NCBI GenBank assembly: GCA_021648755.1
Contig: JAKISG010000027.1
Location: 1-31,525, forward strand
DNA length: 31,525 nucleotides
Direction of reading: 5' to 3'
Origin: Flavobacteriaceae bacterium
Lineage (GTDB): Bacteria; Bacteroidota; Bacteroidia; Flavobacteriales; Flavobacteriaceae
In this document: positions 8,586 to 17,550 of the stretch, one piece after another
Layout of the letters: each line of letters opens with the position of its first letter
Numbering within the stretch: the stretch's first letter is position 1
Notes under the pieces: generated by a model
The model's input: the letters and a program-made list of their open reading frames with translations, nothing else
Told to the model about the DNA's origin: nothing
The model's database searches: none
Position numbers and translations under genes: made by a program

Positions 8586-10025
8586 TTATAACTGCCTTAC
8601 AGCATTCTTAAATTGTCTTCCTCTGTCTTCATAATTTTCAAATAAATCAAAACTTGCACAGGCAGGTGATAATAAAACAACATCTCCTTTTTCCGATAAT
8701 TTGTAAGCAACTTTTACGGCTTCTTCTGCAGCTTTAGTTTCTACAATTATATCGATTACATTCGAAAATGTTTGTTTTATTTTTTCATTATTTTCGCCTA
8801 AGCAAATGATTGCCCTCACCTTTTCATTCACTAATGGTAGTAGTTCATCATAATCATTTCCTTTATCAACACCTCCAACTATCCAAACTGTTGAGGATTT
8901 TATACTTTCTAAAGCGTAATATGTAGCGTTGATATTAGTTGCTTTACTGTCATTTATATATTGTACTCCATTTATTTTTAGTACGTTTTCTAAACGATGT
9001 TCGACACCTTCAAAATCTGATAGGCTTTGCCTAATGGTTTCTTTTCTAACTTTTAATAATTGCGTTGCCATTGTTGCTGCCATTGCATTTTTTAGGTTAT
9101 GTTTGCCTAATAAGGCTAAATTTGTAATTTTCATACTAAATATATTTTGGTTTAGTTCTACTATTATTTTATGATCTTTTATATATGCTCCTTCTATGTT
9201 ACTTTCTTTTTGTTTATTTTCCTGCTTTTGCAGGAATAACATACTATTTATTAAATCTTCTTTTTTACCAAGTGTAAATGGTAATAATTTGGCTTTTGTT
9301 TTATTTTTTTTTAACCATTTCTGAATTGTTTTATCGTCTGCATCATAGATTAAGTAATCAATTGCTGTTTGGTTTTTAGTAATTTTAAATTTTGAATTGA
9401 CATAGTTTTTAAATTTAAATTTATATCTATCTAAGTGGTCAGGTGAAATATTTAAAAGAATTGCGATATGTGGCGCAAAATTTATAATTCCGTCTAACTG
9501 AAAGCTACTCAGTTCTAACACAAATAAATCGTGTTTTTCATAGGCTACTTGTGAGGCGAAACTGTTGCCAATATTTCCTGCAGTACCTATACTTTTGAAT
9601 GTTCTATTTTCATTTTTGATTTTTGATTTGTTCAAAATATGGCTTAATAACATTGTTGTAGTTGTTTTGCCATTAGTGCCTGTTATGCCAATAATAACAG
9701 CACTTGTAAACTTACTTGCAAATTCTATTTCTGAAATTACTAGAATCCCCGCCTTCTTAATTTTTTTTAGTATCGAAACTGTATCTGGTATTCCAGGGCT
9801 TTTTATTACAATAGTTGCTTGTAATATTTTATCTTCTGAATGTTTTCCTTCTTCAAATTGAAAGTCATTATCCGAGCAATTATCGGATATATGTAAAAGA
9901 ACTTTTTTGTATTTTTCTGCTATCTTTCCGTTATCGGAAATAAAAACAGTATATCCTTGTTTTTTTGCTAAAATTGCTGTTCCAACTCCGCTTTCTCCTG
10001 CTCCTAGAATTGCTATTTTATTCAT
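8586..10025 (-). CDS. murD: UDP-N-acetylmuramoyl-L-alanine--D-glutamate ligase MurD
   Basis: Cytoplasmic ATP-dependent ligase adding D-Glu to UDP-MurNAc-L-Ala. In the 479-residue protein the N-terminal dinucleotide-like fold starts with ILGAGESGVG, the ATPase domain has the P-loop GTNGKTTT (116-123), and the central region contains LNISPDHLDRY, where the His-Leu-Asp motif is typical of Mur ligases. NDSKATN follows in the C-terminal part and is a MurD hallmark. It is slightly longer than the 438-residue E. coli enzyme because of a Lys/Gln-rich insert at about residues 250-280. ATG start, 28 bases after mraY. Confidence 0.96.
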   Translation of the reverse strand: MNKIAILGAGESGVGTAILAKKQGYTVFISDNGKIAEKYKKVLLHISDNCSDNDFQFEEGKHSEDKILQATIVIKSPGIPDTVSILKKIKKAGILVISEIEFASKFTSAVIIGITGTNGKTTTTMLLSHILNKSKIKNENRTFKSIGTAGNIGNSFASQVAYEKHDLFVLELSSFQLDGIINFAPHIAILLNISPDHLDRYKFKFKNYVNSKFKITKNQTAIDYLIYDADDKTIQKWLKKNKTKAKLLPFTLGKKEDLINSMLFLQKQENKQKESNIEGAYIKDHKIIVELNQNIFSMKITNLALLGKHNLKNAMAATMATQLLKVRKETIRQSLSDFEGVEHRLENVLKINGVQYINDSKATNINATYYALESIKSSTVWIVGGVDKGNDYDELLPLVNEKVRAIICLGENNEKIKQTFSNVIDIIVETKAAEEAVKVAYKLSEKGDVVLLSPACASFDLFENYEDRGRQFKNAVRQL

Positions 10026-10053
10026 TTTATTTAATCGTATTTGTTTTTACTTG

Positions 10054-11280
10054 CTACCTCACTTTTAAAGTTACAATAGTCAGCACTGCTAACATGATAC
10101 CTATAATCCAAAATCGTACGACTATTTTACTTTCATGAATTCCTTTTTTTTGATAGTGATGGTGTAGTGGCGACATTAAAAATACCCGTCTTCCTTCTCC
10201 ATATTTTTTTCTGGTATATTTAAACCAAAAAACTTGTATTATCACAGATAAATTTTCTATTAAAAAAACACCTGCAAGTATTGGTATTAACATTTCTTTA
10301 CGTACTGCTATTGCAATTACTGCAATTATTCCGCCTATAGTTAAACTACCTGTATCGCCCATAAATACTTGTGCAGGAAATGTGTTGTACCATAGAAAAC
10401 CTATTAATCCTCCTGCAAATGCAGAAATAAAAATGGTTATTTCTCCTGAGTTTGGTATAAATATTACATTTAAGTAGTTTGCAAAAATTAAATTTCCTGA
10501 GACCCATGCAAAAATGGCTAATGTTGCTACTATTATTACAGATGAGCCTGCTGCTAAGCCATCAATTCCATCGGTTAGATTTGCGCCGTTAGAAACTGCC
10601 GTTATAATAAATATTACGATTAATATAAATGGAATCCATGCGTACTTTTTGTAATCATCACCAAGCCAACGAATTAAATTTGCATAATCAAATTCATTAT
10701 TTTTAAAAAATGGAATATTTGTTTTTGTAGATTTGTGTGCTTTGCCAAAATATTGTGCAGGGTTTGCGTTTTCTACTAAAACTTGATTTTGATGTAATTC
10801 TTCTTTAATAGTAACATTTGGATTAAAGTATAATACAAAGCCTACTATAAGACCTAAGCCTACTTGACCAATGATTTTGAATTTCCCTTTTAATCCGTTT
10901 TTATTTTTTTTATAAATTTTTAGGTAGTCATCTAAAAATCCTATTACTCCCATCCATAAAGTGGTAATTATTAATAAAATGATATAGACATTATCTAATT
11001 GTGTAAATAGCAAGACAGGAATTAATGTGCCAAGAATAATAATAATTCCGCCCATTGTTGGTGTACCTGATTTTTGTTTTTGACCATCTAAACCTAAATC
11101 ACGTACTGTTTCGCCTATTTGTAATTTTCTTAATTTTTGAATAATTTGCTTACCATAAAAAGTAGAAATAAACAAAGCCATTACAAATGCTAAGGCAGAT
11201 CTAAATGTAATATACTGAAACAACCCCGCTCCTGTTAAGTGGTATTGTTTTTCTAGATATTCGAATAGGTAGTATAACAT
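10054..11280 (-). CDS. mraY: Phospho-MurNAc-pentapeptide transferase MraY
   Basis: Integral membrane enzyme that transfers phospho-MurNAc-pentapeptide to undecaprenyl phosphate to make lipid I. It has 408 residues and about ten membrane helices. Conserved catalytic and substrate motifs are visible: DDYLK (117-121), NLTDGIDG (234-241), FMGDTGS (306-312) and PLHHHYQKKG (371-380). It is about 48 residues longer than the E. coli protein. The excess sits in a loop at about 152-210 between membrane helices, an insertion I associate with Bacteroidota MraY. ATG start, 24 bases after murE. Confidence 0.97.
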   Translation of the reverse strand: MLYYLFEYLEKQYHLTGAGLFQYITFRSALAFVMALFISTFYGKQIIQKLRKLQIGETVRDLGLDGQKQKSGTPTMGGIIIILGTLIPVLLFTQLDNVYIILLIITTLWMGVIGFLDDYLKIYKKNKNGLKGKFKIIGQVGLGLIVGFVLYFNPNVTIKEELHQNQVLVENANPAQYFGKAHKSTKTNIPFFKNNEFDYANLIRWLGDDYKKYAWIPFILIVIFIITAVSNGANLTDGIDGLAAGSSVIIVATLAIFAWVSGNLIFANYLNVIFIPNSGEITIFISAFAGGLIGFLWYNTFPAQVFMGDTGSLTIGGIIAVIAIAVRKEMLIPILAGVFLIENLSVIIQVFWFKYTRKKYGEGRRVFLMSPLHHHYQKKGIHESKIVVRFWIIGIMLAVLTIVTLKVR

Positions 11281-11304
11281 TTTATTTGTTCAGTTATTTC
11301 AGTT

Positions 11305-12768
11305 TCAGTTATTTGTGTTTAGCATTTCTACAACTATCTTATAATCATCAAAGTTAGTTTTTACGCCATTTATTTCTTGGTATTTTTCGTGTCCTTTTCC
11401 TGCTATTAGTACTATATCTCCTTTTTTTGCTAATTTACTTGCTGTTTTAATTGCTTGTTTTCTATTGGTAATCGATAGGGTTTTTTTTTCATTTTCTAAA
11501 GTAACTCCTACCTCCATTTCTTCAATAATAGTGTCTGGGTTTTCGGTTCTAGGATTATCTGATGTAAAGATTACTTGATCGGATAGTTGTGAAGCAATAC
11601 GTCCCATTTTTGGTCTTTTTGCTTTATCTCTATCTCCTCCACAGCCAATTACTGTAATCACTTTTTCTCCATTCGTTTTAATATCATTAATGGTTTGTAA
11701 TACATTTTTAAGTGCATCTGGTGTGTGTGCATAATCTATAATTGCTGTTATTCCGTTATCTGAAACTGTATGTTGAAATCTTCCGCTAACGGAATTTAAT
11801 TCGCTTATAATTCGTAATGTGTCTAATGTGTCTAAATTTAATTCTATGGCAACGGCAAAAATTGCGGTTAAATTATAGGCATTAAAACTGCCGATTAGTT
11901 TTGACCAAACTTCTCTATTATTTAATTGTAATAGTAAACCTGACAATTGATTTTCTATAATTCTAGTTTTGTAGTCTGCTATTGTTTTTAAAGCATACGT
12001 AATCTTTTTTGCTTTTGTGTTTTGTAGCATTACTGTGCCATTTTTATCATCTATATTTACTAATGCAAAAGCTGTTTTTGGCAATTCATCAAAGAATTTT
12101 TTCTTTACATCTCTATATGCAGCAAAGGTGTTGTGATAATCTAGATGGTCGTGTGTTAGGTTTGTAAAAACGCCTGCCCGAAAGTGTAGTCCTAACGTTC
12201 TTTTTTGGTGAATACCATGTGAACTCACTTCCATAAAACAATGTGTTACGCCTTGTTTCACCATCATTTCTAGGTGTTTATTTATAGTCAAACTATCTGG
12301 CGTTGTATGTGTTGCTTCCATTTTTTTAGCATCTATTTGTATAACTACTGTAGATAATAGTCCTGTTCTATAGCCTGCTTTTTTAAATAAATCGAATAAT
12401 AAGGTTGCAATAGTTGTCTTGCCATTTGTACCTGTGATACCTATTAATTTTAATTTTTTAGATGGGTTCTCATAATAATTTGATGCTAGTATTGCTAATG
12501 CTTTGTTTGTATCATCTACTTGGATATAGGTTATTTTTTTTTGGAAATCATTGTAGTTTTTATCTTCAAAAACAATTACAGTTGCTCCTTTTTCTATTGC
12601 TTTATTTATAAATTGATGACCGTTAGAAACCAATCCTTTTTGCGCAACAAATAGGTCATTTTGTTGAACTTTTCTTGAGTCAAAATTTATATTATTTATA
12701 GACACATCTAGTTCTCCATAGATTTTTACTATGTTTAGGTTTTTTGATATGTTTTTTAAATTTTTCAT
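11305..12768 (-). CDS. murE: UDP-MurNAc-L-Ala-D-Glu--2,6-diaminopimelate ligase MurE
   Basis: Cytoplasmic ATP-dependent ligase adding the third stem-peptide residue. The 487 residues include the P-loop TGTNGKTT (112-119), NLTHDHLDYH with the Mur His-Leu-Asp motif (203-212), and the substrate-specificity motif DNPR (404-407, followed by TENP). DNPR is the form found in meso-diaminopimelate-adding enzymes, whereas lysine-adding enzymes have a different motif, so a DAP-type wall is inferred. The ATG is one base after the ftsI stop, which suggests coupled translation. Confidence 0.97.
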   Translation of the reverse strand: MKNLKNISKNLNIVKIYGELDVSINNINFDSRKVQQNDLFVAQKGLVSNGHQFINKAIEKGATVIVFEDKNYNDFQKKITYIQVDDTNKALAILASNYYENPSKKLKLIGITGTNGKTTIATLLFDLFKKAGYRTGLLSTVVIQIDAKKMEATHTTPDSLTINKHLEMMVKQGVTHCFMEVSSHGIHQKRTLGLHFRAGVFTNLTHDHLDYHNTFAAYRDVKKKFFDELPKTAFALVNIDDKNGTVMLQNTKAKKITYALKTIADYKTRIIENQLSGLLLQLNNREVWSKLIGSFNAYNLTAIFAVAIELNLDTLDTLRIISELNSVSGRFQHTVSDNGITAIIDYAHTPDALKNVLQTINDIKTNGEKVITVIGCGGDRDKAKRPKMGRIASQLSDQVIFTSDNPRTENPDTIIEEMEVGVTLENEKKTLSITNRKQAIKTASKLAKKGDIVLIAGKGHEKYQEINGVKTNFDDYKIVVEMLNTNN

Positions 12769-12769
12769 T

Positions 12770-14779
12770 TTAACTCAATTCTAATACTATAGTTTTTCCT
12801 TTAATTATTTTTTCTCCTGCTTTTATAGATTGTTTTTTTACTTTTCCGCTACCTTTAAAATTCACTTTCATTCCTAAATTTTCTAATATTGAAATGGCAT
12901 CCATACCAACCATTCCCTCTACATTTGGTATGTTTTTATATTTTTTTTGTGCGTTTATATTATAGGTTGTGTAACTTTTTTCTAAGGTTTTGTAATCGGA
13001 TTTTAGACCTTTAAATTGATTTAAAATTGGTGTATTTGTATATAATTTTTGGGCTATTTTCTTAAAGACTGGTGCTGCTACTATATTACCATAATAACCC
13101 AGTTTTTTTTGGGGTTTATGAATTACAACAATGCAAGAGTATTTTGGGTTATCTGCTGGAAAAAAACCTGCAAACGATGCTATATATTGTTCTTTAATAC
13201 CTGCTCGACCATAATCAACTTTACAAGTGCCTGTCTTACCTGCTAAAGCATAATTTTCATTATAAATATTAGTTGCTGTTCCTCTTTTTACTACATTTTG
13301 CAACATTATATTGACTTTATTAATCGTGTTTTGAGAACATATTTTTTCATTAATTACCTCGGTTTTAAATATTTTTATAACTTTATTTTGCTCTTTAATT
13401 GCTTTTACGAATAGTGGTTTTACCATTTTTCCGTTATTGGCAATGGCATTGTAAAAAGTTAGTGTCTGTAATGGTGTGATTGAAACGCCATAACCAAAAC
13501 TCATCCAAGGTAATGTTGTACCGTACCACTTATCTTTAATTTTTGGGTTTGGCATATATGGTTCTCCTTCGCCTTTGATAGGTAAATTCAATTTAAAGCC
13601 TACTTCTAATTTATGTAAGCCGTCAATAAATTTTTGTGGGTTATGTTTGTAATTTTTTTGAATAATTTTTGCAATACCTACGTTTGAAGAAACTTCAAGT
13701 ACTCTTGCTGCAGATATTTTTCCATAACCACCATCGTGGCTGTCTTTTACGATTCGTTTACCTACTTTCCATTTTCCTTTTTCTGTATCTATTATTGCGC
13801 CGCTATCTATAACTTTATCTTCTAAAGCTACAACCATACTCATTAGTTTAAAGGTAGATCCTGGTTCATGCGATTCTCCAATTGCATAATTTAAGCGTTC
13901 GTAATATGTGCCATTTTTTGTTCTGCCAAGGTTTGAAATCGCTCTAATTTCTCCTGTTTTAGTTTCCATAACAATTACTGTTCCATGCGCTGCTTTAAAT
14001 TTTTCTAATTGTTCTAGTAAAGCATGATGTGCAATATCTTGAATGTTTGTATTTATGGTTGTAATTATATCTTGACCTTCAACAGGTTCTTTTTCTTGTG
14101 CATAGAAAATTGGTTTCCATTGTCCTTTTGCAATTTTTTGTCTTATTTGTTTACCATCTTCTCCTCTTAAATATTTTCTAAAGTTACCTTCTAGTCCAAC
14201 TCTAACAGGGTATTTTTTACCGTCTGCATCTATTCTATATTCATCCCAACCAATAGTACGTTCTGCTATTTTACCAATTGGTCTTTCTCTAACGGTACGT
14301 TGTTCTTTAATAAACCCACCTTTATATGGTCCTAAATTAAATAATGGAAAATTTTTTACTTTTAAATACTCCGTATAACTTAAGTTTCTAGCAATTAGCA
14401 GGTAACGGCTTTTATTTTTTTTTGCTTTTCTTAAATAGGTTTCGTAATGGCTTATTGATTTACCAAACATTTTAGATAGTGCTTTGGATAAATTTTTTAC
14501 ATATTTATTAAAATTTTTATTAGAAACAGTTACTAAATCCATACGGATATCAAACCTAGATACTGAGGTTGCTAATAAACTACCATCTGCTGAATATACA
14601 TTACCTCTATTTGCTGGTATATTAAAATCTTTAATTGTTCTTGCTATAGCATCTTCTTTATATAGATTACCATTTATTATTTGAATATCGACCAACTTAT
14701 ATATTATGACAATTGCAAAGAGCAATAGACTAATCGCTATTGGATATAATTTTTTTAATATGTTTTTTTTCTTAATCAA
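12770..14779 (-). CDS. ftsI: Septal class B penicillin-binding protein FtsI (PBP3) with one PASTA domain
   Basis: Transpeptidase that cross-links septal peptidoglycan. The 669 residues begin with a short basic cytoplasmic tail and one membrane helix (about 11-29), then a PBP dimerisation domain and the transpeptidase domain. Active-site motifs are S308-x-x-K311, S364-x-N366 and K515-T-G-T518. The last 55 residues (about 615-669, starting NIPNVEGM) form a single PASTA repeat, common in Bacteroidota FtsI but absent from E. coli FtsI. The start is taken as TTG at 14777-14779, overlapping the ftsL stop in the string TTGA. No nearby ATG would keep the membrane helix intact. Cotranslation with ftsL is likely. 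Confidence 0.95.
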   Translation of the reverse strand: MIKKKNILKKLYPIAISLLLFAIVIIYKLVDIQIINGNLYKEDAIARTIKDFNIPANRGNVYSADGSLLATSVSRFDIRMDLVTVSNKNFNKYVKNLSKALSKMFGKSISHYETYLRKAKKNKSRYLLIARNLSYTEYLKVKNFPLFNLGPYKGGFIKEQRTVRERPIGKIAERTIGWDEYRIDADGKKYPVRVGLEGNFRKYLRGEDGKQIRQKIAKGQWKPIFYAQEKEPVEGQDIITTINTNIQDIAHHALLEQLEKFKAAHGTVIVMETKTGEIRAISNLGRTKNGTYYERLNYAIGESHEPGSTFKLMSMVVALEDKVIDSGAIIDTEKGKWKVGKRIVKDSHDGGYGKISAARVLEVSSNVGIAKIIQKNYKHNPQKFIDGLHKLEVGFKLNLPIKGEGEPYMPNPKIKDKWYGTTLPWMSFGYGVSITPLQTLTFYNAIANNGKMVKPLFVKAIKEQNKVIKIFKTEVINEKICSQNTINKVNIMLQNVVKRGTATNIYNENYALAGKTGTCKVDYGRAGIKEQYIASFAGFFPADNPKYSCIVVIHKPQKKLGYYGNIVAAPVFKKIAQKLYTNTPILNQFKGLKSDYKTLEKSYTTYNINAQKKYKNIPNVEGMVGMDAISILENLGMKVNFKGSGKVKKQSIKAGEKIIKGKTIVLELS

Positions 14780-15093
14780 TTTTTAATTTTGATTTTTATT
14801 GGTGGCTCTGTAGAAATAAACAAACCTGCGCCTTCTAATTTTTTTACAATATTTGATTCTAATTTCATTTTCATTAAATCTGACCTTGTTGCTATAAATT
14901 GTGCTCTTAATTGTTTTTTTTGCTTTGTTAGTTTTGCTATTTTCTGCACTTTTCTATCCACACTATGTGAACTCGAAATCACTATTAACCCTAGTACTGT
15001 TAAAAAAATTATGAATACCCAGTTTTTTAGAGCATCTTCATCTACCAAAAATTTTCCTTCTAAAATATTATATGTTTTTTGTTTTATGGACAT
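14776..15093 (-). CDS. ftsL: FtsL-like small divisome protein
   Basis: Small bitopic protein of 105 residues. A cytoplasmic N-terminus of about 25 residues precedes one membrane segment at about 26-43 (VFIIFLTVLGLIVISSSH), followed by a heptad-like region rich in Lys, Leu and Gln that fits the coiled coil of FtsL. FtsL joins FtsB and FtsQ to activate FtsW/FtsI. Sequence similarity across phyla is low; the call rests on topology and the invariant position between rsmH and ftsI. Its stop overlaps the ftsI start by four bases. Confidence 0.85.
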   Translation of the reverse strand: MSIKQKTYNILEGKFLVDEDALKNWVFIIFLTVLGLIVISSSHSVDRKVQKIAKLTKQKKQLRAQFIATRSDLMKMKLESNIVKKLEGAGLFISTEPPIKIKIKN

Positions 15094-15143
15094 TGGGTTT
15101 TATTTTGAGTCTAGGTTTTAAGTTTTAGTTTTAATTTTAATAC

Positions 15144-16040
15144 TTATAATCTATAAGCAACTCGCAACTTTGCACTTCTTGCTCTGTTGTTTTGTTTTAT
15201 TTCTGCTGCGTTTGGAACAATTAGTTTTCCGTCTTTTTTAAATGGAACGGAAATATTTCCGTAAAAATCTTTTTCTGGTTCTCCTTTAAACATTCCTTTT
15301 TGCATCCATCTTTTCACTAACCTATCCTCTAGTGAGTGGTAAGAAATAACACTTAATTTACCTCCTTCTTCTAGTAGGTCTACTGTTTGTACTAAAAAAT
15401 TCTTTAACACCTCCAACTCTTCATTTACCTCTATTCTTACTGCTTGATAGATTTGTGCTAATATTTTATGTTCTTTCGCTTTTGGTAAAAATGGCTTTAC
15501 TATTTTTTTTAACTGAAAACTCGTTTTTATTTTTTCTTCTTGCCTTGCTTCTATAATTTTTGTTGCAATACTCCTTGCACTTCTTAATTCTCCATAATTA
15601 TAGAGTACATCTGCCAATTGTTTTTCTTCATAATAATTAATAATGTCAAAAGCAGATTTCTTTTCATTTTGATTCATTCTCATATCTAAATTTGCATCAA
15701 ATCGGGTTGAAAAACCTCTTTCTGCAATATCAAACTGGTGCGAGGAAACGCCTAAGTCTGCTAAAATTCCATCTACTTTTTTTACGCCGTAAAATCGCAA
15801 AAAACGCTTTATGTGCCTAAAATTTTCATGAATTAAAATAAAGCGTTTATCATCAATTGTGTTTTTTAATGCATCTTCATCTTGATCGAATGCAAAAAGT
15901 TTTCCGTCATCGTCTAATCTGCTCAATATTTCCTTAGAGTGACCTCCACCGCCAAAAGTAACATCTACATAAACTCCATTTGGTTTAATATCTAAACCAT
16001 CAATACTTTCTTTTAATAATACTGCGCTATGGTAATTCAT
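15144..16040 (-). CDS. rsmH: 16S rRNA (cytosine1402-N4)-methyltransferase RsmH (MraW)
   Basis: SAM-dependent methyltransferase that modifies C1402 of 16S rRNA near the P site. The 298 residues start MNYHSAVLLKE, matching the family N-terminus where the substrate gene name MraW was first defined. The SAM-binding loop is GGGGHS (30-35). DGILADLGVSSHQ and a C-terminal SYHSLEDRLVK are family hallmarks, and NNRARSAKLR is the basic end. The ATG lies inside the end of mraZ (14-base overlap), so translation is probably coupled. Confidence 0.97.
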   Translation of the reverse strand: MNYHSAVLLKESIDGLDIKPNGVYVDVTFGGGGHSKEILSRLDDDGKLFAFDQDEDALKNTIDDKRFILIHENFRHIKRFLRFYGVKKVDGILADLGVSSHQFDIAERGFSTRFDANLDMRMNQNEKKSAFDIINYYEEKQLADVLYNYGELRSARSIATKIIEARQEEKIKTSFQLKKIVKPFLPKAKEHKILAQIYQAVRIEVNEELEVLKNFLVQTVDLLEEGGKLSVISYHSLEDRLVKRWMQKGMFKGEPEKDFYGNISVPFKKDGKLIVPNAAEIKQNNRARSAKLRVAYRL

Positions 16041-16494
16041 CGTTTTCAGTATTACCCATTACTTCTTCTGCTAAATTTGCAAAGTCATCTGTAGCGTCAT
16101 TTATTGCTTTTTCATATTTCTTTTTATCCCAAATTTCAATTATATTAACTGCCGAAGAGACTACTATCTCTTTTGAAATTCCTGCAAATGTGTGTAGATC
16201 TTTAGGTATTAACAATCTGCCCGAAACATCTAAATCTATTATTTTAACTCCCGCAGTAAACCTTCTAATAAAATCATTGTTCTTTTTTTTAAATCGATTG
16301 AGTTTATGCACGCTTTGCATTAATGTGTTCCACTCCTCCATAGGGTATAATTCTAAACAAGGCTGAAATACAGAACGCTTTAAAACAAAACTTTTTTGTA
16401 ATACGCTTTGCAATTGCTTTTTTATAGCAACAGGCAACATTAGCCTGCCTTTTATATCTGCTTTGCATTCATATGTACCAATTAGATTTACCAC
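16027..16494 (-). CDS. mraZ: Transcriptional regulator MraZ
   Basis: DNA-binding protein of 155 residues with two SpoVT/AbrB-like half domains (about 5-50 and 75-125). In E. coli it forms a ring, binds repeated TGGGN boxes before its own gene, and represses the dcw cluster. The N-terminus LIGTYECKADIKGRLMLP and the second DVSGRLLIP segment are the two repeated swapped-hairpin cores. The start is GTG (16492-16494), which lies inside a copy of the putative MraZ box. It is the first gene of the dcw operon and overlaps rsmH by 14 bases. Confidence 0.95.
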   Translation of the reverse strand: MVNLIGTYECKADIKGRLMLPVAIKKQLQSVLQKSFVLKRSVFQPCLELYPMEEWNTLMQSVHKLNRFKKKNNDFIRRFTAGVKIIDLDVSGRLLIPKDLHTFAGISKEIVVSSAVNIIEIWDKKKYEKAINDATDDFANLAEEVMGNTENDELP

Positions 16495-16500
16495 TTTATT
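16486..16500 (-). promoter_or_regulatory. Extra MraZ-box copy covering the mraZ start codon
   Basis: The 15-mer AATAAAGTGGTAAAT on the minus strand occurs here and again, identically, at 16571-16557 in the upstream box array. In this copy the GTG is the initiation codon of mraZ. Confidence 0.5.
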
Positions 16501-16523
16501 TGCTACCTGTTTGATTTAAATGA

Positions 16524-16531
16524 CAAATATA
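16524..16531 (-). promoter_or_regulatory. -7 element of the mraZ/dcw promoter
   Basis: TATATTTG on the minus strand matches TAnnTTTG exactly. A start about 7 bases downstream would give a leader of about 22 bases before the mraZ GTG. The expected -33 position (19-base spacer) falls on the middle TGGT box rather than on a TTG, so the promoter looks weak at -33 or is dependent on a regulator. Confidence 0.65.
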
Positions 16532-16540
16532 CAAATATTT

Positions 16541-16570
16541 ACCACTTATTACCATTATTTACCACTTTAT
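16541..16570 (-). promoter_or_regulatory. Three putative MraZ boxes at 10-bp spacing
   Basis: On the minus strand three consecutive 10-mers read TGGTAAATAA, TGGTAATAAG and TGGTAAATAT; their ACCA complements begin at 16561, 16551 and 16541. E. coli MraZ binds three TGGGN boxes with 5-base spacers, the same 10-bp period. The boxes cover the -33 region, directly upstream of the -7 element. Confidence 0.7.
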
Positions 16571-16691
16571 TAACAACTTTAAAATAACATGTTATATTTC
16601 TGGTATTCAGTTATTTACTTTTTAAATTATTTTTTATTACTATAATTCAAATAACAATTCAAAGAATAATAGTATTTTGAGGCAAATTATT

Positions 16692-16699
16692 TAACTTTG
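16692..16699 (+). promoter_or_regulatory. -7 element for the alpha/beta hydrolase gene
   Basis: TAACTTTG is an exact TAnnTTTG match. Transcription from about 16706 would leave a leader of about 20 bases before the ATG at 16727. The nearest TTG (16677-16679) is only 12 bases upstream, so the -33 element is poor. Confidence 0.55.
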
Positions 16700-16726
16700 C
16701 AACTTACAATCAAACACAATGTGTTA

Positions 16727-17491
16727 ATGGATAAAAATTTAAAAAAGGACGGTGGTTATGAATACCTTGAAATTGGCAAGGGACAACCGTTAATTATACT
16801 TCATGGTTTAATGGGGAATCTTAGTAATTTTGATGGTATGTTTACTTATTTTCCCCAAAAAGGGTATAGAATTATTATGCCACAATTACCTATATACAAT
16901 TTACCTTTACTAAAAACTAATGTAAAACATTTAGCAAAATTTGTAAAAGGATTCATTACTTATAAAAATTTAGAGAATTATATATTAATCGGTAATTCTC
17001 TCGGTGGTCATATTGCCTTATATTACTCAAAATTAAATCCTGAAAAAATCAGCGGTATGATTTTAACTGGCAGTTCTGGTTTATACGAAAATGCAATGGG
17101 CGGTGGCTATCCGAGAAGAGGTGATTATGAGTATGTTACCAAAAAAGTGCAAGATGTTTTTTACGACCCTAAAACTGCTACAAAAGAAATTATTGACGAG
17201 TCTTTTGATGTCATTAATAATCGATCTAAATTAATTCGAATTTTAACTATTGCCAAAAGTGCTATTAGACATAATATGGCAAAAGATTTACCTAAAATGA
17301 AAATGCCTGTTTGTTTAATTTGGGGTAAAAACGATAAAGTAACACCTCCAAATGTCGCTGAAGAATTTAAGAAATTACTACCCAATTCTGAATTAAATTG
17401 GGTTGATAAATGTGGACATGCGCCAATGATGGAACGTCCAGATGTATTTAATGAAATCATAGAAAAATGGTTGACTAAAAATAAGTTTTAG
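16727..17491 (+). CDS. Alpha/beta hydrolase fold protein
   Basis: Soluble hydrolase of 254 residues with no signal peptide. LHGLMGNLSNF near residue 25 is the oxyanion-loop region. The nucleophile elbow is GNSLGG with Ser91. The acid is probably Asp203 in WGKNDKVTPP, and the base His231 in CGHAPMMERP. The substrate cannot be told from sequence; esterase or lactonase are possible. I chose ATG 16727 over the in-frame TTG at 16697 because that TTG lies inside the -7 promoter box and adds ten residues the family does not need. It is divergent from mraZ and followed by engB, and is a common neighbour of engB in Flavobacteriaceae, as far as I know. Confidence 0.9.
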   Translation: MDKNLKKDGGYEYLEIGKGQPLIILHGLMGNLSNFDGMFTYFPQKGYRIIMPQLPIYNLPLLKTNVKHLAKFVKGFITYKNLENYILIGNSLGGHIALYYSKLNPEKISGMILTGSSGLYENAMGGGYPRRGDYEYVTKKVQDVFYDPKTATKEIIDESFDVINNRSKLIRILTIAKSAIRHNMAKDLPKMKMPVCLIWGKNDKVTPPNVAEEFKKLLPNSELNWVDKCGHAPMMERPDVFNEIIEKWLTKNKF

Positions 17492-17495
17492 TTTT

Positions 17496-17526
17496 TGACA
17501 AAACTTATTGACTTAATAACTTGTCA
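17496..17526. repeat. Imperfect inverted repeat between the hydrolase gene and engB
   Basis: TGACAA (17496-17501) and TTGTCA (17521-17526) can pair, with an inner TTATT/AATAA stem separated by small bulges. No T tract follows, so it is not a convincing terminator. It may be an mRNA hairpin or a protein site. Confidence 0.3.
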
Positions 17527-17550
17527 TGCTACTAAACTAAAATTATTATT

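Noticed and set aside
16697..16726. TTG start 30 bases upstream for the alpha/beta hydrolase
   Set aside because: The TTG lies inside the TAACTTTG promoter box, and the ATG at 16727 gives the usual family start.
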